DNA of 64,000 nucleotides from Actinophytocola sp963825445 (lineage in GTDB: Bacteria > Actinomycetota > Actinomycetes > Mycobacteriales > Pseudonocardiaceae): positions 558,001 through 622,000 of the forward strand of contig CAWGTM010000020.1 in NCBI GenBank assembly GCA_963825445.1, given 5' to 3'. The position numbers and the translations under genes are program-made. Position 1 is the first letter of the stretch. Every line of letters starts with the position of its first letter. The notes beneath the pieces are model-generated. The model worked only from the letters and a program-made list of their open reading frames with translations. It searched no databases and was not told where the DNA came from. Below, in pieces: positions 24,264 to 31,742 of this stretch.

Positions 24264-24755
24264 GTGAGCACTCGTGGCGTGGTGTACGTCCACTCGTCGC
24301 CGTCTGCGGTATGTCCGCACGTCGAGTGGGCTATTTCGGGCACCCTCGGAGTCCGGGCGAACCTGCAGTGGACCGCACAGCCGGCGGCCCAGGGTCAGCT
24401 ACGGGCGGAGTGCGGCTGGACCGGCGATCCTGGCACGGCCAGCAAGCTGGTGTCCGCGTTGAAGGCGTGGCCGATGCTGCGCTTCGAGGTCACCGAGGAA
24501 CCGAGCCCCGGCGTCGACGGCGAACGGTTCTGCTTCGCCCCCACTCTCGGCCTGTGGCGGGCCAGAACCAGCGCGAACGGCGACATCGTGGTGGGTGAGG
24601 ACCAACTGCGCGCCATGGCGGCCGCGAGCCGCGCGGGCGAGCAGTTCGCCCACAAGGTCGACGAACTCCTCGGCGCCTCCTGGGACGACGCGCTCGAGCC
24701 CTACCGCCGCGCGGGCGACGGCGCTCCGGTCACCTGGCTGCATCGGGTCGGGTAG
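24264..24755 (+). CDS. DUF3145 family protein
   Basis: A 163-residue protein matching the actinobacterial DUF3145 family, starting MSTRGVVYVHSSPSAVCPHV. It is soluble, acidic, and conserved over its full length: the ANLQWTAQPA strand, ECGWTGDPGTASKLVSALKAW, and the WDDALEPYRRAGDGAPVTWL C-terminus. GCGGAGGTC precedes ATG 24264. In Streptomyces and Mycobacterium relatives it usually lies near fatty-acid biosynthesis genes, as here (fabF is 1.2 kb downstream). No biochemical function is known. Confidence 0.88.
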   Translation: MSTRGVVYVHSSPSAVCPHVEWAISGTLGVRANLQWTAQPAAQGQLRAECGWTGDPGTASKLVSALKAWPMLRFEVTEEPSPGVDGERFCFAPTLGLWRARTSANGDIVVGEDQLRAMAAASRAGEQFAHKVDELLGASWDDALEPYRRAGDGAPVTWLHRVG

Positions 24756-24782
24756 CCCGGCGGCGTGTGGCACGCTCTACCC

Positions 24783-25388
24783 GTGCCGACCGGATCGTCA
24801 CCCGCACCCAAACCCCGTCAGCCCTGGCTGCTGCCGGTGCTGCTGCTCGCGGTCATCGCCACCGCGGTCGGCGGACTGCTGGCCAGGCAGATGTACGAGG
24901 AGCCGCCGGCCGCCGCGCCGTCGGCCGTGCAGCCCTCGCCGTCCGCTGTCCCGGAGGTCGAACAGCCGGGGTCCACGACCGTCGACGGCACCCCGGAGGC
25001 GGTCAGCCACCCGGTCTACGAGGACATCCGCGCGGTCCTGCAGACCAACTTCGACGCGATCAACGCCAAGGACTACGACCTGTGGCGCCAGGTGGTCACC
25101 GAGGAGCGTGTGGAGACCATGAACCGCGAGAAGTGGCTCATGGACTTCGGCACGTCCCAGGACGGCACCATCGTGATCTATCGCATCGAATTGCGCGGCG
25201 AGGCCGAGGCGGTGGTGCTGCTGAAGTTCACGAGCGTCCAGGCCCCCGACAAGGCCCCTCCGGAGCTGCCGGTGAAGTGCATCCTCTGGAACGTGGTGTA
25301 CCCCATGGTCAAGGAGAACGGCGACTGGAAGCTCGCCCCGGGCAAGACCAGCTCGGCACCGTTGCTCGAGGCGTGCGAGACCACCTGA
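24783..25388 (+). CDS. Membrane-anchored NTF2-like/DUF4878-like hypothetical protein
   Basis: About 201 residues. A proline-rich cytoplasmic start is followed by a transmembrane helix (WLLPVLLLAVIATAVGGLLA), an Ala/Pro/Ser-rich spacer and an extracytoplasmic domain. That domain, VYEDIRAVLQTNFDAINAKD to VKENGDWKLAPGK, looks like a cone-shaped NTF2-like fold. The start is uncertain: GTG 24783 directly behind CTCTACCC may be leaderless, and an in-frame GTG at 24765 would add six residues. Not otherwise recognised; lies between DUF3145 and DUF4865. Confidence 0.7.
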   Translation: MPTGSSPAPKPRQPWLLPVLLLAVIATAVGGLLARQMYEEPPAAAPSAVQPSPSAVPEVEQPGSTTVDGTPEAVSHPVYEDIRAVLQTNFDAINAKDYDLWRQVVTEERVETMNREKWLMDFGTSQDGTIVIYRIELRGEAEAVVLLKFTSVQAPDKAPPELPVKCILWNVVYPMVKENGDWKLAPGKTSSAPLLEACETT

Positions 25389-25399
25389 AGGGGGACGTC

Positions 25400-25969
25400 A
25401 TGATCGCCGCCCAGTACGAGATCACCCTGCCGACCGACTACGACATGGGGATCATCCGCCGCCGCGTGGCCGAGCGTGGCTCCGCGCTCGACGACCGTGC
25501 CGGGCTCGGGCTGAAGGCCTATCTCGTCCGCGACGTGGCCGACGGGTCGCCCGTCAACGCCTACGCGCCCTTCTACCTGTGGAGCGATCCCGCCGCCCTC
25601 GCCGCGTTCCACTGGGGCGGCCAGGGTTTCGCGGGCATCGTCCGTGACTTCGGCCGGCCGACCGTGCGTACCTGGATCGGCGGGTGGTTCACCCGCGGGG
25701 ACGATGTCGACACCGCGCCGACCCACGCCGTCATTCAGCTGGTGCGGTTCGCGGCCGAGTCCGACCCGGAGACGGAGGCCGCCGCGCTCGAGCGGCTGGC
25801 CGACGAGGCCGCGGCGAACGAGCACACCCACAGCGTGGCGTGGGCGGTGGACCCCACCCGGTGGGACGCCGTTGTCCTCCGGTTGGCGACCGAGGCCCCG
25901 ACCACCGAGACGGGCACCGTCTACCGGGTCGAGCACCTGTCCGCGCCAGGGCTCACCGAGCTGGGCTGA
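25400..25969 (+). CDS. DUF4865 family protein
   Basis: A 189-residue protein of the DUF4865 family, recognised by its N-terminus MIAAQYEITLPTDYDMGIIR and by GLGLKAYLVRDVADGSPVNA. The sequence suggests an alpha/beta fold of the dimeric ferredoxin-like kind (two repeats of strand and helix). AAGGGGG precedes ATG 25400. It ends five bases before the end of convergent fabF, with a small palindrome (25969-25982) across the junction. Function unknown. Confidence 0.8.
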   Translation: MIAAQYEITLPTDYDMGIIRRRVAERGSALDDRAGLGLKAYLVRDVADGSPVNAYAPFYLWSDPAALAAFHWGGQGFAGIVRDFGRPTVRTWIGGWFTRGDDVDTAPTHAVIQLVRFAAESDPETEAAALERLADEAAANEHTHSVAWAVDPTRWDAVVLRLATEAPTTETGTVYRVEHLSAPGLTELG

Positions 25970-25973
25970 CCCC

Positions 25974-27218
25974 TCAGGGGGTGAACGCCAGCGCGACGTT
26001 GTGGCCGCCGAACCCGAACGAGTTGTTGATCGCGGCGGTCAGCTCCATCTTGCGGGGCTCACCCGACACGACGTCCAGCTCGATCTTCGGGTCCTGGTTG
26101 TCGAGGTTGCGGGTGGCGGGCACCACACTGTTGTAGATCGACAGAATGGTGATCATGCTCTCGACCGCCCCCGCGCCGCCGACCAGGTGACCGAAGGCGC
26201 TCTTGGGCGCGGTGAGCACCACGTGGTCGCCGATGGCCTTGCGGATGGCGACCGCCTCACCGATGTCGCCGACCACGGTGGACGTGGCGTGGGCGTTGAC
26301 GTGACCCACGTCGGCCGGTGACAGCCCCGCGACACGCATGGCGTTCCGCATGGCGCTGATCTGGCCGATTCCCTCGGGGTGGTTGCCGGTGATGTGGTAC
26401 GCGTCGGAGGTGATCCCGTAGCCGGCCAGCCGGCCGTACACGCGGGCGCCACGCGCGGCGGCGTGGTCGGCGCGTTCCAGGATCAGCACGCCGGCGCCCT
26501 CGCCGAGCACGAAGCCGTCGCGGTCCACGTCGAACGGCCGCGACGCGCGCTCCGGCTCGTCGTTGCGCAGGCTCAACGTCCTGGACTGGGCGAACCCGGC
26601 CACCGTGATCTGGTGGATGCACGCCTCCGTGCCGCCGGCCACGACCACGTCGGCCCGGCCGTTCTGGATCAGCTCGTAGGCGTTGGCCAGCGACTCGGCG
26701 CCGGTGGCGCACGCGGAGGCCGGGGAGTGCACCCCGGCCCTGGCCATCAGCTCGATGCTGACCAGCGCGGCCGGACCGTTGGGCATGAGCATCGGCACGG
26801 TCAGTGGCGACACCTTGCGCAGCCCCTGGGCTTCCAGGAGGTCGTCCTGGTCGAGCATGGTGACGGGGCCGCCGATGCCGGTGCCGATGACCACGGCGAG
26901 CCGCTCGGGGTCGACCGACTGGTTCTCCTCGGTCGGCATCTCGTACCCGGCGTCGGCCCAGGCCTGACGGGCGGCGATGATCGCGATCTGCTCGCAGCGG
27001 TCCATCCGGCGAAGCTGCACGCGCGGCAGCACCTCGGAGGGCTCGACGGCCAGCGGAGCGGCCAGTCGGGACGGCATGTCGAACCGCTCGACCCAGTCTG
27101 CGGTGTTGTTGCGGATGCCGTTCTCGCCGGCGAGCAACGCGTCCCACGTGGACGCGACGTCTCCGCCGAGCGGTGTGGTCGCCCCCATGCCGGTGACGAC
27201 AACCTCGACCGTGCTCAT
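25974..27218 (-). CDS. fabF: Beta-ketoacyl-ACP synthase II (FabF)
   Basis: A 414-residue condensing enzyme for fatty-acid chain elongation. The catalytic Cys is in SPASACATGAESLANAYELI (shown here to 20 residues), the first His in HVNAHATSTVVGD and the second at the C-terminal NNSFGFGGHNVALAF, giving the Cys-His-His triad. MSTVEVVVTGMGATTPLGG starts at ATG 27218; a longer in-frame start lacks support. It is last in fabD-fabH-acpP-fabF, 43 bases after acpP. It uses malonyl-ACP in the cytoplasm, and the operon is presumably activated by FasR. Confidence 0.95.
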   Translation of the reverse strand: MSTVEVVVTGMGATTPLGGDVASTWDALLAGENGIRNNTADWVERFDMPSRLAAPLAVEPSEVLPRVQLRRMDRCEQIAIIAARQAWADAGYEMPTEENQSVDPERLAVVIGTGIGGPVTMLDQDDLLEAQGLRKVSPLTVPMLMPNGPAALVSIELMARAGVHSPASACATGAESLANAYELIQNGRADVVVAGGTEACIHQITVAGFAQSRTLSLRNDEPERASRPFDVDRDGFVLGEGAGVLILERADHAAARGARVYGRLAGYGITSDAYHITGNHPEGIGQISAMRNAMRVAGLSPADVGHVNAHATSTVVGDIGEAVAIRKAIGDHVVLTAPKSAFGHLVGGAGAVESMITILSIYNSVVPATRNLDNQDPKIELDVVSGEPRKMELTAAINNSFGFGGHNVALAFTP

Positions 27219-27261
27219 GGCCCCCTCCGTGGTGGGTTCAGTGCCAGTTCCTGGGCGAGTG

Positions 27262-27516
27262 TCAGGCGTTCTTGGAGACGTAGGACACCGCGTCACCGAC
27301 GGTCTTCAGGTTGGCGAGCTCCGCGTCCGGGATCTTGACCTCGAAGCGGTCCTCGGCCTGCACGGCGATCTCCACCATGGACAGCGAGTCGATGTCCAGG
27401 TCGTCCACGAAGGACTTGTCGGCGGTGACCTCGTCGGCCTCCACACCGGCGACCTCCTCGACGATCTCCGCGAGACCGGCCAGGATTTCCTCGTCGGTGG
27501 GCTTCTCGTTCGCCAT
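27262..27516 (-). CDS. acpP: Acyl carrier protein AcpP
   Basis: An 84-residue acidic four-helix carrier protein. The phosphopantetheine serine is in DDLDIDSLSMVEIAVQAED (DSL motif, near residue 44), and helix III ends in NLKTVGDAVSYVSKNA. It shuttles acyl intermediates among FabD, FabH and FabF and donates octanoyl groups to LipB. It lies third in the fab operon between fabH (30 bases) and fabF. GAGAGGG precedes the ATG. Confidence 0.96.
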   Translation of the reverse strand: MANEKPTDEEILAGLAEIVEEVAGVEADEVTADKSFVDDLDIDSLSMVEIAVQAEDRFEVKIPDAELANLKTVGDAVSYVSKNA

Positions 27517-27546
27517 TGATGTATCCCTCTCTGGTTTTCTTGGTTA

Positions 27547-28521
27547 CTACGGGCAGATGACGACCTGGCCGGCGTAGGACAAGCCCGCGCCGAACCCGAT
27601 CAGGAGGGCGACGTCGCCGGAGTTGATCCGGCCCGCCGCACGCATGTGGTCCATGGCCATGGGGATGGACGCCGAGGACGTGTTGCCGGAGGTGACGATG
27701 TCGTCGGCCACCTGCATGTCCTCGCGCGCGCCTTCCTTGCGGAGCTTCTTGGCGATGGCCTCGACGATGCGCAGGTTCGCCTGGTGCGGCACCAGCACGT
27801 CCACATCGGACGGTGCCAGCCCGGCGAGTTCCAGTGCCTGCAACGCGATCGGGGCGATCTTCGTGGTGGCCCAGCGGTAGACCGACTGGCCCTCCTGGTA
27901 GATGTACTTGCCCTCACGCATGCCGATCATGTCGACCAGGTCGCCGGCCGTGCCCCACGCCACCGGGCCGATGCCCGCGGTGTCGGACGGTCCGACCACC
28001 GCGGCACCCGCGCCGTCGGCGAAGATGATGGCCGTGGACCGGTCGACCGGGTCGACCACGTCGGTGAGCTTCTCGGAGCCGATCACCAGCACGCGGCGCG
28101 CGGACCCGGCGCGCACCATGTCCGACGCCGTGGCCAGCGCGTAGCAGAACCCGGCGCAGGCGGCGTTCAGGTCGAACCCGCCGGCCCCCTTCACCCCGAT
28201 CAGGTCGGCCACCTGGGCGGCGGCGTTCGGGATGGGCGCGGTGCTGGTGCAGGTGGCCACGAGCACGGTGTCCACGTCGGCAGGGGTGAGCCCGGCCGCG
28301 GTGATCGCCTTGCCGCCGGCGTCGACGGCCATCGAGACGACCGTGTCCTCCTTCGAGCCGAACCGCCGCTCGGCGATGCCGACCCGCTCGCGGATCCACT
28401 CGTCGCTCGTCTCCATGACCTTGGTGAGGTCGTGGTTGGTGACCACCCGGGCCGGCTGGCTGCTGCCGAGACCGAGAATGCGGGTGCCGGCTGGCCCGGT
28501 GGGCAGCCGCAGCGTGGTCAT
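27547..28521 (-). CDS. fabH: Beta-ketoacyl-ACP synthase III (FabH)
   Basis: A 324-residue initiating condensing enzyme that joins acyl-CoA primer and malonyl-ACP. DLNAACAGFCYALATA holds the nucleophile Cys, VPHQANLRIVEAIAKKL the His, and IVTSGNTSSASIPMAM the Asn of the Cys-His-Asn triad. TSDEWIRERVGIAERR is the CoA-binding signature. ATG 28521 overlaps fabD's stop (ATGA), so synthesis is coupled. Primer choice (acetyl versus branched) cannot be decided here. Confidence 0.95.
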   Translation of the reverse strand: MTTLRLPTGPAGTRILGLGSSQPARVVTNHDLTKVMETSDEWIRERVGIAERRFGSKEDTVVSMAVDAGGKAITAAGLTPADVDTVLVATCTSTAPIPNAAAQVADLIGVKGAGGFDLNAACAGFCYALATASDMVRAGSARRVLVIGSEKLTDVVDPVDRSTAIIFADGAGAAVVGPSDTAGIGPVAWGTAGDLVDMIGMREGKYIYQEGQSVYRWATTKIAPIALQALELAGLAPSDVDVLVPHQANLRIVEAIAKKLRKEGAREDMQVADDIVTSGNTSSASIPMAMDHMRAAGRINSGDVALLIGFGAGLSYAGQVVICP

Positions 28522-29447
28522 GAGGTCTCCTCGGCGGACAGGTTGTCCGCCACCTTCGCCAGGTCGTCGGGGGACTTGACGGCGATCGTCTTCGCGCCGG
28601 TCAGTTCGCGCTTGGCGAGGCCGGTGAGAGCGCCGGCGGGTGGCAGTTCGGCGGTGGCGTGGACGCCGCGCGCGGCCATGGTGGCCAGGCACGCGTCCCA
28701 TCGCACGGGCAGGGTGACCTGGGCGACCAGGCGCTCGAGCACCTCGGCGCCGGAGGTGACCACGTCGCCGTCGGCGTTGGACAGCAGCGTCCGGGTGGGG
28801 TCGGCCGCCGTGATGCTGGCGGCCCGCTCGCGCAGGGCGTCCTGGGCGGGGGCCATGAAGTGGGTGTGGAACGCGCCGGCCACCTTGAGCTTGATGACCT
28901 TCTTCACGAAGTCGGGCTTCTCGGCCACGATCGCGTCGATCGCGTCGATGGGGCCGGCGGCGACGATCTGGCCGGCGCCGTTGCGGTTGGCTGGGCTCAG
29001 GCCGGCCTCGGCGAGCCACGCGACGACCTCTTCGGGGTCGCCACCCATGACGGCGGCCATGCCGGTGGGCGCGAGGTCGCAGGCGGCGGCCATCTCGCGA
29101 CCGCGGACGGCGGCCAGTGCGACGGCGTCGTCGGTGGTGAGCACGCCGGCCATGGCGGCGGCGGCCAGTTCACCCACGGAGTGCCCGGCGATCAGCACGT
29201 CGTCCGGCAGATCGAGCCGGCGCTCCACCTGCTCGAACGCGAGCAGCGCGGCGGCCACCACGAGAGGCTGGGTGACGGCCGTGTCCTTGATCGCGTCGGC
29301 ATCGGCCACGGTGCCCAACTCGACCAGGTCCAGGCCCGTGACCTGCGACCATGCGGTCAGGCGCTCTCGCGCGCCGTCCAGCTCGAGCCACGGAGCGAGC
29401 ATGCCGGGAGTCTGGGAGCCCTGACCTGGGGCGAGTAACGCGAGCAC
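28518..29447 (-). CDS. fabD: Malonyl-CoA:ACP transacylase (FabD)
   Basis: About 309 residues. LLAPGQGSQTPGML is the N-terminal motif, GHSVGELAAAAMAG holds the serine nucleophile, RGREMAAAC the CoA-binding Arg, and VAGAFHTHFMAPA the catalytic His. GTG 29447 places the family start VLALLAPGQGSQ correctly; in-frame starts up to 29498 exist and the first codon is uncertain. First gene of the fab operon, reading from a promoter region with a perfect 19-bp palindrome and preceded by fasR on the same strand. Confidence 0.93.
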   Translation of the reverse strand: MLALLAPGQGSQTPGMLAPWLELDGARERLTAWSQVTGLDLVELGTVADADAIKDTAVTQPLVVAAALLAFEQVERRLDLPDDVLIAGHSVGELAAAAMAGVLTTDDAVALAAVRGREMAAACDLAPTGMAAVMGGDPEEVVAWLAEAGLSPANRNGAGQIVAAGPIDAIDAIVAEKPDFVKKVIKLKVAGAFHTHFMAPAQDALRERAASITAADPTRTLLSNADGDVVTSGAEVLERLVAQVTLPVRWDACLATMAARGVHATAELPPAGALTGLAKRELTGAKTIAVKSPDDLAKVADNLSAEETS

Positions 29448-29512
29448 ACCACTACTGAACACGGTTGAAGCGTTGGGAGTGATGCTGCGAGTCACCAAGT
29501 CGGGCCAACCGT

Positions 29513-29531
29513 TTTGTAGGAATCCTACAAA
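29513..29531. promoter_or_regulatory. Candidate FasR operator upstream of fabD
   Basis: TTTGTAGGA-A-TCCTACAAA: a perfect 9+1+9 palindrome, A/T-rich against a GC-rich background, 66 bases upstream of the fabD start, between fasR and fabD. FasR activates the fab operon in Streptomyces by binding this intergenic region, and the symmetry fits a dimeric regulator. I recall a similar palindrome there in other actinomycetes. Confidence 0.75.
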
Positions 29532-29579
29532 GGTTACCGCAGGATGAACGATACAGGCCCACTTGCGTTGTTCAATGAC

Positions 29580-30749
29580 CTACCAGAGACCCCGTGATCG
29601 AGACAACCTACCGACCGCGAGTGCGATGCGAAGCACAAGTGCGTCGCGAGGCAGGTTGGCGTTGTGTCCGGTCAGCTCGGCCACCTTGCGCAGCCGGTAC
29701 CGGACGGTGTTGGGGTGCACGAACAGCAGCCGTGCGCAGGTTTCCAGGACGCCGCCGGCCTCGAGGTAGGTCTCGACGGTCTCGAGCAGCGCCCCGCCGG
29801 CGTTCTCCAGGGGTTTGGCGATCTGGTCGATGAGCTGGAACTCGGCCTCCGGATCCCCGGCCAGGGCCCGCTCGGGCAGGAGGTCGGTGGACCGGACGGG
29901 GCGGGGCGCGGTGGGCCAGGCGACCACGGCCCGCAGCCCGGACAGCGCGTCGGCGGAACTGCGGTGGGCGTCGGCGATGGTGTCGACCGTCGGTCCGGCG
30001 ACCACCGGTCCGTCACCGAAGGAGGTGGACATCTTGGTGAGGACGGTGCTGGGCGCCTCGGTGTCGCCGGCGAGGACCACGATGAGCCGGGACCCCTGGA
30101 CTCCCAGGAGGACGGGCCGGTTGACTCGCGCGGCGCGGCTGCGGACCTCGTAGAGCACGGTGGGCGGGTCGTCGCTCGGTGAGTTGCCGACGAGCACGGT
30201 GGCGGGCTCGTCGAGGTCCCAGCCGAGCGCGGCGGCCCTCGACAGGAGAGATTCCTCGGCGTCGCCCCGCACGATGGCGTCGACCACGGAGGCTTCCAGC
30301 CGGGCGTCCCAGGCGCCGCGGGTCTCGGCGGCGGAGGCGTAGGACATGGCGGAGGTGAAGGCGACCTCGCGTCCGTAGCGGAGGACGGCTTCGGTGAGGA
30401 CCTGGCGTTCGTCGGCGTCGGCCGCGTAGTCGGGAATCTCGCGCTCGATGACGGTGAGCGCGACTCGCACGAGTTCGACGGTTTGCCTCAGGCTGATCCA
30501 CCGGGAGAGTTCGCGGGGGGCGCTGCGGAAGGCGTCGGTGGTGAGGCGGATGGCTTCGCGCTGGTCGCGGAGGTAGGAGATGAACCCGGCGGCCCCGGTC
30601 TGCGCGATGAGCTGAACGCTGGCGCGCTGGTCGGCGGGCATGCGGCCGAACCAGGCGAACTGCTCGTCCATGGAGGCGAGGGCCGCGGAGGCCAGTTTGC
30701 CGGAGGCGCGGTCGAGTGCCGCCAACGTAGCGTGCGACACCTTCACCAT
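29580..30749 (-). CDS. fasR: FasR-type transcriptional activator of fatty-acid synthesis (PucR/CdaR HTH)
   Basis: A 389-residue regulator. The N-terminal domain (VSHATLAALDRASGKLASAAL on) leads to a GGDEF-like central region and a PucR-type C-terminal helix-turn-helix near residues 330-385: ETYLEAGGVLETCARLLFVHPNTVRYRLR (key part CARLLFVHPNTVRYRLRKVA). Its position directly upstream of fabD, with a perfect palindrome in the gap, matches FasR of Streptomyces, which activates fabDHPF. A TATACA -10-like string lies only 11 bases before its ATG (30760-30765 on the plus strand), so its own message is short-leadered. Confidence 0.9.
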   Translation of the reverse strand: MVKVSHATLAALDRASGKLASAALASMDEQFAWFGRMPADQRASVQLIAQTGAAGFISYLRDQREAIRLTTDAFRSAPRELSRWISLRQTVELVRVALTVIEREIPDYAADADERQVLTEAVLRYGREVAFTSAMSYASAAETRGAWDARLEASVVDAIVRGDAEESLLSRAAALGWDLDEPATVLVGNSPSDDPPTVLYEVRSRAARVNRPVLLGVQGSRLIVVLAGDTEAPSTVLTKMSTSFGDGPVVAGPTVDTIADAHRSSADALSGLRAVVAWPTAPRPVRSTDLLPERALAGDPEAEFQLIDQIAKPLENAGGALLETVETYLEAGGVLETCARLLFVHPNTVRYRLRKVAELTGHNANLPRDALVLRIALAVGRLSRSRGLW

Positions 30750-30787
30750 GAGGTCTGACTGTATAGGCGGCGTGAGCTTCTCTTGTC

Positions 30788-30831
30788 TGTGGACAGTCGG
30801 TCCGGTTGTGGACTACTCGGCCGCTGTGGAT
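30788..30831. promoter_or_regulatory. Three DnaA-box-like sites upstream of fasR
   Basis: TGTGGACAG (30788-30796), TGTGGACTA (30807-30815) and TGTGGATCT (30825-30833) are evenly spaced (19 and 18 bases) on one strand, 40-85 bases upstream of fasR. The actinomycete DnaA box is TTGTCCACA (complement TGTGGACAA). Two match 8 or 7 of 9 positions and the third is weaker. Functional binding is speculative. Confidence 0.35.
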
Positions 30832-30996
30832 CTTTGGGCCCCGGTCCCGTGGGTGTGGGCCGGTAGACTGGAACAGGGCCGCCCCCGGGATGGGGTGGGG
30901 GCTGTCTCCTGGTAGAGGGCTCTTGGGGTTTGTTGGTATGTAAGGGTTTCTGGCCGTCCGGTGTTCCGGTCGTTCTTGGTTTGCCCGTCGTGGGGT

Positions 30997-31180
30997 GGGT
31001 TCGGGGGTGGCGGCGGATTGTACGGGCGGCCCCTCGCGCCTCAGGGCGCTCCTTCGTCGCGTCGGCTTCGCCGATTTCGCTTCGCTCAACCCTTGACCCG
31101 CGAGCCTCCGCCGCCCTGGTGCGAGCACTAAGGGCGGGCTGGCGCCCGCCCTCCCATTGCCCGCCGCCACCCCCGAACCC
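30997..31180. repeat. Structured intergenic element, copy 2 (20-bp closing stem)
   Basis: Arms 30997-31016 and 31161-31180 are perfect 20-base inverted repeats. The interior closely matches the 13455-13633 element: GGGCGG/CCGCCC at 31024/31111, CTCCTTCGTCGCGTCG, and the GGGCGGGC-TGGC-GCCCGCCC hairpin at 31132-31151. The closing stems of the two copies differ by paired substitutions. It lies in the 990-base gene-free stretch between fasR and aceE. Confidence 0.8.
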
Positions 31181-31310
31181 CGCGCGCGCAAGGTTCACTC
31201 CACGCCGGAACCACGAAGATGCGTGCCGGAACCGTGCACATGCGTGCCCCTGGTGGGGACATGCGGTCGAGACATGGCGACATGCGGTCGGGCGGTGGCG
31301 ATACGCGTGA

Positions 31311-31373
31311 GGGAACCGCGATCTCGTGGTCGGGAACCGGGATCTCGCGGTCGGGAAGCGCGATCTCGCGGGG
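31311..31373 (+). repeat. Three tandem copies of a 21-bp unit
   Basis: Units at 31311, 31332 and 31353 follow GGGAAcCGcGATCTCGcGGtC with few changes. The preceding 60 bases contain looser GACATGCGGTCG repeats. Part of the noncoding, repeat-rich stretch between fasR and aceE; long apparent reading frames there have no family resemblance and were not called. Confidence 0.7.
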
Positions 31374-31492
31374 ACATGCGGGCTGGGGTGGGGTGCCGAG
31401 TGCGCGCAGCGCGCGAAGGGGCGAGTGCGCGTAGCGCGCGAGTTGGCTGGTCAATCCCCAAACCGGACCACGCTGGGTCGGCAGAAGCTCGC

Positions 31493-31543
31493 ACCGTGGG
31501 GGGCTTGGGGGGCTCGGCCCCCCAACATCACCGACGATCCCGC
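31493..31543 (+). repeat. G-rich hairpin repeat, copy 1
   Basis: ACCGTGGGGGGCTTGGGG followed by GGGGGGC-TCG-GCCCCCC (31507-31523) and AACATCACCGACGATCCC. A similar string occurs on the opposite strand at 35845-35893 near tRNA-Val. The hairpin has perfect 7-base arms. Could act as a terminator or be a dispersed palindromic element. Confidence 0.55.
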
Positions 31544-31586
31544 CCGGGAAGGCGCGCCAGCGCCGAACAAGGGCATGGACGGGATC

Positions 31587-31679
31587 GGGCCGCCCGGCGA
31601 TGGCGGTGCGCACGCCGCCGGGCGGCCCCTCTCCCCGGTCCCCACCGGTAACTCCACTATGGACGGTGCGGGGAGAGGG
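31587..31679. terminator. Nested strong hairpins downstream of aceE
   Basis: GGGCCGCCCGGCG (31587-31599) pairs with CGCCGGGCGGCCC (31616-31628), a perfect 13-base stem. It is directly followed by CCCTCTCCCC (31627-31636) paired with GGGGAGAGGG (31670-31679), enclosing CCGGT-CCCC-ACCGG. The cluster starts about 65 bases beyond the aceE stop on its transcript and probably ends or stabilises that message. No U-tract. Confidence 0.55.
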
Positions 31680-31742
31680 CGCCAGTCGGGTCCCCCGATC
31701 GTGCTGGAGGTTAATCAGTGCAGGTCAGAAGGTTACGGAGAG

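Noticed and set aside
24783..25388. Mce-associated membrane protein
   Set aside because: One membrane helix plus an NTF2-like domain is similar in layout, but no mce genes or specific motifs are nearby.
25969..25982. ACCCC-TCAG-GGGGT as a terminator between DUF4865 and fabF
   Set aside because: Only 5-base arms, overlapping both gene ends and without a T-tract; too weak to call.
25974..29447. Type II polyketide or polyunsaturated-lipid cluster
   Set aside because: fabD-fabH-acpP-fabF with fasR is the primary fatty-acid synthase operon; no chain-length factor, ketoreductase or cyclase is present.
31200..31380. Possible CRISPR array from repeated 12- and 21-base units
   Set aside because: The units are contiguous without unique spacers and no cas genes are present.
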